A DNA stretch of 64,000 nucleotides from Acidobacteriota bacterium (GTDB lineage Bacteria > Acidobacteriota > Terriglobia > Terriglobales > SCQP01): NCBI GenBank assembly GCA_027314025.1, contig DAHVCP010000025.1, forward strand, positions 1 through 64,000, read 5' to 3'. Positions 1-6,416 of this stretch are shown here, one piece after another; position 1 is the first letter of the stretch; every line of letters begins with the position of its first letter. Made by a program: the position numbers and the translations under genes. Below the pieces are notes generated by a model. The model had not been told where the DNA came from and made no database searches. It saw only the letters and a list, made by a program, of their open reading frames with translations.

Positions 1-1
1 C

Positions 2-658
2 TTCACGGTTAACGTCTGGGGGAATCTCCCAATACCTGGCCCCACTTTCGCCGTAACCGTCTACGCCGGGCTCTCGCCGCCGGGTCTGGTAAATGCGGAC
101 ACCACCGGCGTGCCCTACTGCGCGGCAAACCCTGCAGCCTGCATGCTCTGGGGCCTGAGCCAGCACTCCAACGGCCCCGGCCCGAGCGGAAGCTGGAACA
201 ACGGCAATGGCGTGGTCGCCGCCGCCGTCGCCGCGCCAAAAGGCCCGAGTTGTAGCCAGTTCCGAAGCGATGCGGGCGCGATATCATCCGGCCTGGAGGC
301 AATAACGAAGGGCATCGGGCTTGCCGCCGCCGCGGCCTACGTAGGAACGTTTTTCGCCGGCGGCGGGGAGGCGGCGACGTTTGGAGCTGACACACCGCTC
401 ACCGTCTCGCTCGCAGGCGCCGCAGCCTACCTCACGGAAACCGCTCTCTACACGGGTGCGGCGGCGGCCGCGCTCAGCACATTCGCTAGCGGGAACGTCG
501 GCGCCATCGGCGCCCTCGACTGGACCCATCTGGTTGGGCTGGCCGCCGAGGCGACCGCATCCGACATTCCCGGCGTCAGCAAGCTTGCCGGCGCGGTCGG
601 CTCGCTCGCGGAGCAGGCGGCCGGCTTGGCCGTGGCGGCACAGGAGGTTTGCCAGTGA
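2..658 (+). CDS. C-terminal end of a probable Rhs-type polymorphic toxin (5' partial)
   Basis: The frame is open from the first base of the window to a TGA at 656-658, so this is the 3' end of a longer gene. About 218 residues are visible. The first ~60 are Pro/Gly-rich with a Cys pair (YCAANPAAC). A Gly/Ala-rich hydrophobic stretch follows (around residues 105-165 of the visible part), and the end is a short amphipathic segment ending in EVCQ. No enzymatic motif is recognised. Directly downstream come a small membrane protein and an Rhs tip with its own immunity-like gene, which is how Rhs C-terminal toxin and immunity modules are usually arranged. I therefore infer that this is the variable C-terminal toxin region of a full-length Rhs protein lying to the left. 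The hydrophobic content would fit a membrane-active toxin, but that is speculation. An ordinary secreted repeat protein is an alternative. Confidence 0.5.
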   Translation, partial: FTVNVWGNLPIPGPTFAVTVYAGLSPPGLVNADTTGVPYCAANPAACMLWGLSQHSNGPGPSGSWNNGNGVVAAAVAAPKGPSCSQFRSDAGAISSGLEAITKGIGLAAAAAYVGTFFAGGGEAATFGADTPLTVSLAGAAAYLTETALYTGAAAAALSTFASGNVGAIGALDWTHLVGLAAEATASDIPGVSKLAGAVGSLAEQAAGLAVAAQEVCQ

Positions 659-1077
659 GCGGCGCGCATGCGAGGCACCCGCCGCGGCGCTCGCTGAGCT
701 ACCTCGGCGTCGGCATGGTCGCGCTGGCCGCCCTCGGGTTGGTCCTCGCGCGGGGCGCAGTTCCGGTGCTCGCCGCGCTAGCGGTTCTATTCGTCGGTGG
801 AGGCCTCGTCCGGGCAGGGGCGTCCGCCACGGCGCGGGCGTCCGTAACCGGCGATTGGGGATCCGCTCCGGTCGCCGCTCGCCGGGGTCGGCCGGGCCCT
901 GCGCTCTGGGCCGCCAGCGGCGCACTGGCTGCGGGTGTGCTGGTCTCATATTGGCTCCTGCGCGCGGACGCAGCTCACGGGGGGCACCAAACTTGGCCAA
1001 TCTACTCATTCACGGGATTTGCATTAGCGGGTGCGGTTGTCTGGCCAGTGCTGACAGCGAAGCTGCGGAAGCGCTAA
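655..1077 (+). CDS. Small multi-pass membrane protein, candidate immunity protein
   Basis: The best start is GTG at 655. An AGGAGG Shine-Dalgarno lies at 642-647, and the GTG overlaps the stop of the upstream gene (GTGA), which indicates translational coupling. A TTG at 649 is possible but too close to the ribosome site. The 140-residue product starts with a basic segment (HARHPPRRS). It then shows about four hydrophobic stretches, near residues 15-30, 33-50, 80-98 and 112-130, and ends with a positively charged KLRKR. No family is recognised. Tight coupling to a probable Rhs C-terminal toxin suggests that it neutralises that toxin, and membrane immunity proteins typically counter pore-forming or membrane-targeting toxins. 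This role is inferred only from position and topology. Confidence 0.55.
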   Translation: MSGAHARHPPRRSLSYLGVGMVALAALGLVLARGAVPVLAALAVLFVGGGLVRAGASATARASVTGDWGSAPVAARRGRPGPALWAASGALAAGVLVSYWLLRADAAHGGHQTWPIYSFTGFALAGAVVWPVLTAKLRKR

Positions 1078-1082
1078 TCCCG

Positions 1083-2195
1083 TGCGTCCGGGCTCTGCGC
1101 CTTCGCCTCTGTCACGCCCCGGACGGCGTCCTGGCGGGCGAGGACAACGCTCGCCGCGGCATTCGCGAGCAATACGCCGGCCTGCCGGGCGGAGCGGAGG
1201 CGGTGTTTGACTGCTGCAACCTGTACTACTACCGCGACGGGGACTGGCTGGGCAGCGAGCGGCTGGCGGCGTGGACCAACCAGACGCTGGCGTCGGAAGA
1301 GGCGTATGCGCCGTTTGGCGAGGCCTACGCCGGGGCCGGCGCCGGCGAGCAGATGTTCACCGGCAAGGGCCAGCGTCTGGCCGCCGGCATCTACGACTTC
1401 CCGTTCCGTCATTATTCCCCGGCGCAGGGCCGCTGGCTCTCCCCCGACCCCTCCGGCATCGCCGCCGTCAACCCCGCCAATCCGCAGAGTTGGAATGCCT
1501 ACGCATACGTCGCCAGCCAGCCGCTCACGGCCACCGACCCGCTGGGACTACCGAACATCTCCTTTGGCATCGGTGGCGGGCCTTGTGACATGTTCGCAGG
1601 CACCTGCGACGGCGGCTTCGGCGGTCCCGGCCCCTGTGACGTGACCGGCTGGAATCCCTGGCCGGCGCCAGGCTGCTCCGGCGGCGGTGTTGGCGGCGGC
1701 ATCGGCGTCAGCATTATCGGCTTCGGTGGCGGGGGCGGCGGGGGCGGCACCGTTGTCGGCACGCCCTCGGGTCCGGCCTCCGGCACCCTGCCGCCCTGCA
1801 CCGCCGGCATCTGCTCGCCGGCGAACCTAGTTGGCGTAGGGGGCGCGACCGGCGAGGGTGTGCTTGAGGGCGGCATCTACGTGTTCAGCATTACCGTCGA
1901 GGCCTGCGCTCTGAACCCGGAGTGCATAGCGGCGGCTGTCGCTGTCGCCCCGGAGGTGGCAGTCCCGGTGCTGGGCGTGACCCTCGTCTACGAGGGCGTC
2001 AAGGCTATCCAGGCCTCCGAGGCTTCCGCGACGAACAAAACGGGGCCATCACCGGCGAGGCCTGAGTGCGAGCTGCAATACCAGCAGGACCTGAAGGTGT
2101 GCCGGAACGCCAGATCGCGGGCTTGCTATCAACAAGCGATGTTGCGCTACGTGCAGTGCTCGAAGGGCCTTCCGGTGCCTCCGCTCACTTTCTGA
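1083..2195 (+). pseudogene. Orphan Rhs tip: Rhs core plus variable C-terminal toxin, lacking the N-terminal shell
   Basis: Recognisable Rhs sequence starts near 1105 (APDG) and continues through GGAEAV, DWLGSERLA, YAPFGEAYAG, FTGKGQR, YDFPFRHYSP, GRWLSPDPSG, NPQSWNAYAYV and DPLGLPN. These are the hallmarks of the Rhs-repeat-associated core and its self-cleavage site. After DPLGL comes a Gly-rich linker with scattered Cys and a hydrophobic stretch. The end, about 45 residues, has four Cys (CELQYQ, CRNARSRAC, YVQCSKG, PVPPL). The thousands of bases of Rhs shell that should precede the core are absent. There is no ATG or ribosome site; the only in-frame alternative start seen is GTG at 1203. It fits an orphan rhs-CT cassette, silent unless it recombines into a full Rhs gene, or a simple 5' truncation. 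The exact left limit is uncertain. Confidence 0.75.
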
Positions 2196-2209
2196 GGCCT
2201 GCCGCCGCA

Positions 2210-2533
2210 ATGGACCAAAGCCGACATCCGTTTGCCGAGCGGCACCTGCTCCTCCGTGAGGAAGGCGGCGCGCGTCGCATAACCGTCCAGATCGGGCCTG
2301 TCCTCCACCATGCCCAGGACGCCTCCTGCCAGTACCGCATCGTGGGCTTCGGACCCGATGTGGCGCGAGAGATCTGGGGCCTGGACTCCGTCCAAGCACT
2401 CCAGCTTGCATTAATCGCGATTGGCTCTGACCTCGACGCCCTCGGCGCAGGCGGCGGCTACAGCACCGAGGATGACGCCGACGGTGAGACCGGCCACGGG
2501 TTCCCCACTGCTCCGCCAGGGGCGGGAACCTGA
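2210..2533 (+). CDS. DUF6968-like putative immunity protein
   Basis: ATG at 2210 begins 14 bases after the stop of the Rhs tip, and the product is 107 residues. The pattern is a charged N-terminus (FAERHLLLREEGG) and a strand-rich first half (RRITVQIG). It then has the segment CQYRIVGFG and the helix ALQLALIAIGSDL. That arrangement resembles the small DUF6968 family commonly encoded next to Rhs C-terminal toxins. The last ~25 residues (acidic, then Gly/Pro-rich) look disordered. I take it as the immunity protein for the adjacent orphan tip. The family match is from memory of the pattern, so moderate confidence; the immunity function is inferred from position. Confidence 0.6.
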   Translation: MDQSRHPFAERHLLLREEGGARRITVQIGPVLHHAQDASCQYRIVGFGPDVAREIWGLDSVQALQLALIAIGSDLDALGAGGGYSTEDDADGETGHGFPTAPPGAGT

Positions 2534-2551
2534 GCGCGCTGAGGGGCAGCA

Positions 2552-2742
2552 ATGACTTCCGGGCTCGCGCGCCTATCATCGCTCGCTCGCCGCCTCGTTG
2601 GAGCTGAGTTCTGGGATGCCGGGCGGGCCCTGGACATGGCGGAATTTAGCTTCGGGCAGCGGCGGTCCATTCCGGGCCGCCGCGGCGGCCGCGTTGTCGG
2701 TGAGCTTGCTCTGCATGTCAAGTGCGCATGGCGAACAGCCCT
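2552..2742 (+). pseudogene. Second immunity-like gene, truncated by an IS3-family end
   Basis: Translation from ATG 2552 gives about 64 residues with the pattern LVGAEFWDAGRALDM, FSFGQRR and ALHVKCAWR. I recognise this as the N-terminal half of a small protein family often found beside Rhs toxin cassettes, typically ending shortly after an ALHVQCAWR motif plus a substrate loop. Similarity stops at about 2742, exactly where an insertion-sequence terminus (TGACCTGCCCCC) begins. The open frame runs on to 2770 only by reading into that element. The gene is therefore a 3'-truncated remnant. Its presence next to the DUF6968-like gene suggests the locus once held a stack of immunity genes. Confidence 0.55.
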
Positions 2743-3010
2743 TGACCTGCCCCCAAGAACTGGCCCATAACTGAGTAGGATTTGAGCGACCGCGCCGGCC
2801 CGGAGGGCCGGGGCGGAGGAGGGCGAGATGAAGAAGCGGGAGTTCACGGAAGAGGAGAAGATCGCCGCGATCCGGCAGACGGAAGCGGGGCGGGCGGCGG
2901 CGGACGTGGGACGGGAGTTCGGGGTATTGAAGCACGCGGTCCACGGCTGGATGGCGAAATATCAGGGGCGGGCGCGAACGGAGCGCGGCGGCCACTCCGG
3001 CTAGGCCGAG
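2743..3010 (+). mobile_element. IS3-family remnant (left end plus start of orfA)
   Basis: The sequence beginning TGACCTGCCCCC at 2743 matches the terminal inverted repeat typical of IS3-family elements of the IS407-like type. About 85 bases later the start of a transposase orfA is visible. No orfB and no right terminus follow, so the element is a decayed left end. The right limit given is only where transposase similarity ends. Confidence 0.65.
2828..3004 (+). pseudogene. Truncated IS3-family transposase OrfA
   Basis: ATG at 2828 follows a GGAGGAGGGCGAG ribosome site. The 58-residue product (KKREFTEEEKIAAIRQTEAG, then VGREFGVLKHAVHGWMAKY) is the helix-turn-helix N-terminus of an IS3-family OrfA, which binds the element ends. 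A complete OrfA is about 90-100 residues with a leucine zipper; here a TAG at 3002 ends it early and no OrfB follows. It is a dead remnant. Confidence 0.75.
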
Positions 3011-3381
3011 ACTTGTGCCGCGCTTGTGACGTAACCCCGCCACCGATGATCGTATTTCGCGGGCTTACGCGGTAGCACTCGGCGGGCTTCGCTGACCCGG
3101 TGTTCGCCCGGAAAGCCTTGCCGCGCCTAGCATTTGGCATCAATCCGCGCCTTCGGGTGTGAATTCGTTCCCGAAATTGACACGGTAGAGGTCAGCGGTT
3201 CGAGTCCGCTCGTGCCTACCATCCAGCGCTTTGCGCGCGCGGGACCAAATCGCCGCCCCAAAGCTGGGCAGCCTCTAACCGGCCGCGGCGGCCCGCTGCG
3301 ACCACCACCCCCGCGTCGGTTCCCTTCCGGCCGATCCCGCGCCTCGTCCCCGCCATAGAAACCCAGCCCCCGGCCTTCCCT
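3005..3381. other. Non-coding junction between IS3 remnant and aguB
   Basis: Apart from the tRNA-Val fragment at 3177-3221 I see no gene. The stretch after the tRNA fragment is C-rich and contains CCGGCCGCGGCGG-type inverted bases that could act at the 3' end of the minus-strand aguB, but there is no convincing U-tract terminator. Confidence 0.5.
3177..3221 (+). other. 3' fragment of tRNA-Val(GAC): probable island attachment site
   Basis: Reading from the anticodon loop: TTGACAC (anticodon GAC), the 3' anticodon-stem strand GGTAG, variable loop AGGTC, a perfect T-arm (AGCGG-TTCGAGT-CCGCT), acceptor strand CGTGCCT, discriminator A and CCA. The matching 5' half (acceptor AGGCACG, D-arm, CTACC) is absent upstream; the bases just before the loop are cgaaa. 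A fragment that begins at the anticodon loop and runs to CCA is the classic footprint left by tyrosine-recombinase integration into a tRNA gene. The intact tRNA-Val would then lie at the other end of the island, left of this window. Confidence 0.8.
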
Positions 3382-4278
3382 TCACCCCAGCCACCGGCGC
3401 GTCAAGCCCGCGTACGCGTCCACCCGCCGGTCGCGCAGAAACGGCCAATGCGTCCGCGCCCGCTCCACCGCCTCGAGGTCGCAATCCGCATAGACCAACT
3501 GCCCGCCGCGCGTGTCCGCCGCCGCCAGCAGCTGCCCATCCGGCCCGGCCAAGAAGCTCTGCCCCCAAAACTCGATGCCCGCTTTCCCGTCGCCCCCTGG
3601 CGTGGCCTCAAATCCCGCCCGATTCGGCGCGGCGACGAAAACGCCGTTGGCGATGGCGTGCGCCCGCTGCATGGTCTGCCACGCCGCATGCTGGGCGGCG
3701 CCAAACTCCGCTTTTTCCTCCGGATGCCAGCCGATCGCGGTGGGATACAACAAAATCTCCGCCCCCGCCATGGCCGTCAACCGCGCCGCTTCCGGAAACC
3801 ACTGATCCCAGCAGATCAACACCCCGATTTGCCCGTAGCGCGCCGGAAACACCTGGAAGCCCAGATCGCCCGGCGTGAAATAAAACTTCTCGTAATAGCG
3901 TGGATCGTCCGGAATGTGCATCTTCCGGTAGCGCCCCGCCAGCGTCCCGTCCGCATCCAGCACCACCGCCGTGTTATGGAACAGCCCCGCCGCCCGCCGC
4001 TCAAAGACCGACGCCACGATTACCATCTCCCGCTCCCGCGCCACCGCCGCCAAGGCTTCCGTCGTGGGTCCGGGTATAGGCTCGGCCAGGGCGAAGTTGG
4101 CGTGGTTTTCTTCCTGGCAGAAATACGGCGACCGGAACAGTTCCGGCGTGCAAAATATCCGCGCGCCGGCGCCGGCGGCGCTTTCCGCCGCGGCCACGGC
4201 CTGGCGCAGGTTCGCCTCCGGATCGGCAAGCACTTGCGCTTGCCATAAGGCGACGCGAACGGAGCGGGCGTTGGGCAT
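3382..4278 (-). CDS. aguB: N-carbamoylputrescine amidase
   Basis: A nitrilase-superfamily (CN_hydrolase) enzyme of 298 residues that hydrolyses N-carbamoylputrescine to putrescine, CO2 and ammonia in the cytoplasm. The catalytic triad is visible: Glu46 (CTPELF), Lys119 (YRKMHIPDD) and Cys156 (LICWDQW). The GRYRKMHIPDD-YYEKFYFTPGD block and the C-terminal WPFLRDRR are typical of AguB. I chose the ATG at 4278 because homology begins at MPNARSVRVALWQ; the frame is open 21 bases further upstream. It is divergent from aguA (4570), so the 290-base gap should hold both promoters. The two genes together make putrescine from agmatine. An arginine decarboxylase (speA) is not in the window. Confidence 0.92.
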   Translation of the reverse strand: MPNARSVRVALWQAQVLADPEANLRQAVAAAESAAGAGARIFCTPELFRSPYFCQEENHANFALAEPIPGPTTEALAAVAREREMVIVASVFERRAAGLFHNTAVVLDADGTLAGRYRKMHIPDDPRYYEKFYFTPGDLGFQVFPARYGQIGVLICWDQWFPEAARLTAMAGAEILLYPTAIGWHPEEKAEFGAAQHAAWQTMQRAHAIANGVFVAAPNRAGFEATPGGDGKAGIEFWGQSFLAGPDGQLLAAADTRGGQLVYADCDLEAVERARTHWPFLRDRRVDAYAGLTRRWLG

Positions 4279-4569
4279 GACGAGTCCTATCGAAGGCAAC
4301 GACGGAGAAACAAAACGCCGGCAGCGGCGAAGATGCGCGCAACCAATGTCATCCGGCGCGCGACGGCTTCAGTTTACCGGCAATTGCAGGCAAGTGCAGG
4401 CGCCGGCCGCCGGGCTTGCAGCCCTCCGTTGCCGGCCGAAACAGCCGGCGTGATTGGCCCGCAGCCGCGTAGATGGCGCGGAAGGCCCGCCCGCGGCCGG
4501 TAGGGCCGGGCTTTCCAAGATCGGAGGCCGCGCCGCGCGCCGCCGGCGGTCCTTTATCCTGAAAAGGCC

Positions 4570-5727
4570 ATGCCTGCCGCCTCCGCGCCGCTCGATCTCA
4601 ACCTACCGCCCGCGCGCCAGGGCTTTCGCTGGCCGGCTGAATGGGAGCGCCATGCGGCCACCTGGCTGTCTTGGCCCCACAAGGAAGCGAGCTGGCCCGG
4701 CCGCCTGGACGAAATCCCGCCCGTCTTCGCCGAAATGATCCGCCTCTTGGCGCCCGGCGAGGAAGTGCGGGTCAATGTGGTGGATGATGCCATGGCCGCC
4801 GACATTCGCGCCCGCCTGGCGCACCTGGATGTCTCGCCGCAGCGCGTGCGTTTTTTCTCCATCCCTCACGATGATGCTTGGATCCGCGACCATGGGCCCA
4901 TCTTCCTTACCCGCCAGCTAGCCTGGGGCCCGGGCGGGCGCCCCGCGGCGGCGACTGCGGCGGCGACCGAAGCGGCCACCCCGGCGGCAATCGAGGCGGC
5001 GCCCGAGGTGGCAATCGTAGATTGGGGCTACAACGCCTGGGGCGGCAAATACCCGCCTTTCGCCCAAGACGACGCCGTCCCGCGCGGCATCGGCGCCGAA
5101 CTGGGCCTGCCCGTTTTCGCCGCGCCGATGATTTTGGAGGGCGGCTCCGTGGATGGCAACGGCCGCGGCACGGTCTTGACCACCGAATCCTGCCTGCTCA
5201 ACCCCAACCGCAATCCGCATTTGGATCGGGCCGGAATCGAACGCCACCTGCGCGACTACCTGGGCGCCGGTAAGGTCCTATGGCTGGGCGCAGGCATCGC
5301 CGGCGACGACACCGATGGCCACGTGGATGACCTGGCGCGCTTCACCGCCGCCCGCACCGTGGTCACCGTGGTCGAAGCCGATCCCGCCGACGCCAATTAC
5401 CAGCCGCTTCAGGACAACCTTGCCCGCCTGCGGTCCATGACCGACCAGGACGGCGCGCCGCTCGAGGTGGTTCCCCTCCCCATGCCCCCTGCGTTCGAGT
5501 ACGACGGCCAGCGCCTGCCCGCCAGCTATGCCAATTTCTATATCGGCAATCAGGTGATCTTGCTGCCCACCTTCGCCTGCCGCCAGGATGAGCAGGCGCG
5601 TGGCATCCTCCAGCGGCTGTTCCCGCGGCGCCGCGTCGCCGGCGTGGACGCCCGCGCCCTGGTTTGGGGCCTGGGCGCTTTCCATTGCCTCACCCAACAG
5701 CAGCCCTGCGCCGATGAGCGGCGCTGA
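4570..5727 (+). CDS. aguA: Agmatine deiminase
   Basis: A peptidyl-arginine-deiminase-fold enzyme of 385 residues (usual length about 340-370) converting agmatine to N-carbamoylputrescine plus ammonia. The diagnostic motifs are WPAEWERHAATWLSWPH at the N-terminus, DDAWIRDHGP, NAWGGKYPP, ILEGGSVDGNG, DDTDGHVDDLARF and the C-terminal GLGAFHCLTQQ with the nucleophilic Cys at about 373. An unusual alanine-rich insert lies between the DHGPIF strand and VDWGYNAWGG, about residues 118-142 (PAAATAAATEAATPAA). It probably forms a surface loop. Paired divergently with aguB, it completes the two-step agmatine to putrescine route. Confidence 0.93.
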   Translation: MPAASAPLDLNLPPARQGFRWPAEWERHAATWLSWPHKEASWPGRLDEIPPVFAEMIRLLAPGEEVRVNVVDDAMAADIRARLAHLDVSPQRVRFFSIPHDDAWIRDHGPIFLTRQLAWGPGGRPAAATAAATEAATPAAIEAAPEVAIVDWGYNAWGGKYPPFAQDDAVPRGIGAELGLPVFAAPMILEGGSVDGNGRGTVLTTESCLLNPNRNPHLDRAGIERHLRDYLGAGKVLWLGAGIAGDDTDGHVDDLARFTAARTVVTVVEADPADANYQPLQDNLARLRSMTDQDGAPLEVVPLPMPPAFEYDGQRLPASYANFYIGNQVILLPTFACRQDEQARGILQRLFPRRRVAGVDARALVWGLGAFHCLTQQQPCADERR

Positions 5728-5807
5728 GATGGGTTGCCGGCTGGTTGGGCACAACTCCTGGCCGCAGCCCAACGCGCAAAATGGGATAGGCACCCATGGA
5801 GGGAACG

Positions 5808-6176
5808 ATGACCTGCCGCGAGGCGATGCGCACCCATTTTGATTTTTGCGTCGGCGAGGAGCGCTTGAACGACGCGCTGGAAATCATGAGCGCCACCGGC
5901 GGCAATGTCGTGGCCGTGGTGGAGACGCGTGAGGGCATGCGCCTATTGGGAACCATTACCGCCCGCCAGGCGGCCGTCCGCCTGGGTCTCGCCGACCTGC
6001 GCCCTTCCGACGTGATGTGCCGTGAACTGGCTGACCCGCGTTGCGCCAAAGCGGCCCCCGAAGACGACGCGGCCGCCGCGCGCGAGACGTTGCGCCGGAG
6101 CTGCGCCAGCGCCATCCCGGTGGTCGAAAACGGCAAGCTGGTTGGCCTGTTGCTCGCCGAGAAGCCGGCGGGTTAG
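5808..6176 (+). CDS. Tandem CBS-domain protein
   Basis: A 122-residue protein made of two CBS modules. The first (about residues 5-60) contains NVVAVVETREGMRLLGTITARQA. The second (about 65-120) ends SAIPVVENGKLVGLLLAEK. CBS pairs bind adenosyl nucleotides and act as energy or redox sensors. I chose the ATG at 5808 because GGAGGG at 5798-5803 is correctly spaced for it; the in-frame ATG at 5796 would put that site inside the coding sequence. It follows aguA by about 80 bases in the same direction and may be cotranscribed. Its partner is unknown. Confidence 0.8.
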   Translation: MTCREAMRTHFDFCVGEERLNDALEIMSATGGNVVAVVETREGMRLLGTITARQAAVRLGLADLRPSDVMCRELADPRCAKAAPEDDAAAARETLRRSCASAIPVVENGKLVGLLLAEKPAG

Positions 6177-6192
6177 TCATCTCGGACGCCGC

Positions 6193-6330
6193 GCCAAGCA
6201 AAGCCGGACGCCCCGCAGCAGCCGGGGCTAGGGCCGGCGCCAAGCAAAGCCGGACGCCCTGCAGCAGCCGGGGCTAGGGCCCGCGCCAAGGAAAGCCGGA
6301 CGCCCCGCAGCAGCCGGGGCCGGGGCCGGC
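6193..6330. repeat. Three tandem 46-bp GC-rich repeats
   Basis: Three consecutive units start at 6193, 6239 and 6285, each 46 bases and differing at only a few positions. The unit reads from gccaagcaaagccggacgcc through a ccccgcagcagccggggc hairpin-like segment to ggctagggccggc. The array lies immediately upstream of the S1-protein gene, between it and the CBS-protein gene. It can form repeated GC hairpins in RNA, so it could be a variable-number tandem repeat affecting expression, or a REP-like element. Confidence 0.85.
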
Positions 6331-6416
6331 GCCCGCGCCGCCAACGCCGGCCAAAGGCCGGGAAAGCCGCGGGCGCGGGTTGCGGCGGTATGCGAAAATG
6401 AGGGACGTTACCGCGC

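Noticed and set aside
381-1080. N-terminal extension of the Rhs-tip open frame
   Set aside because: The frame stays open through two other genes by base composition; no Rhs similarity before about 1105.
3134-3358. 74-residue plus-strand open frame across the tRNA fragment
   Set aside because: It reads through a tRNA sequence; no coding signals.
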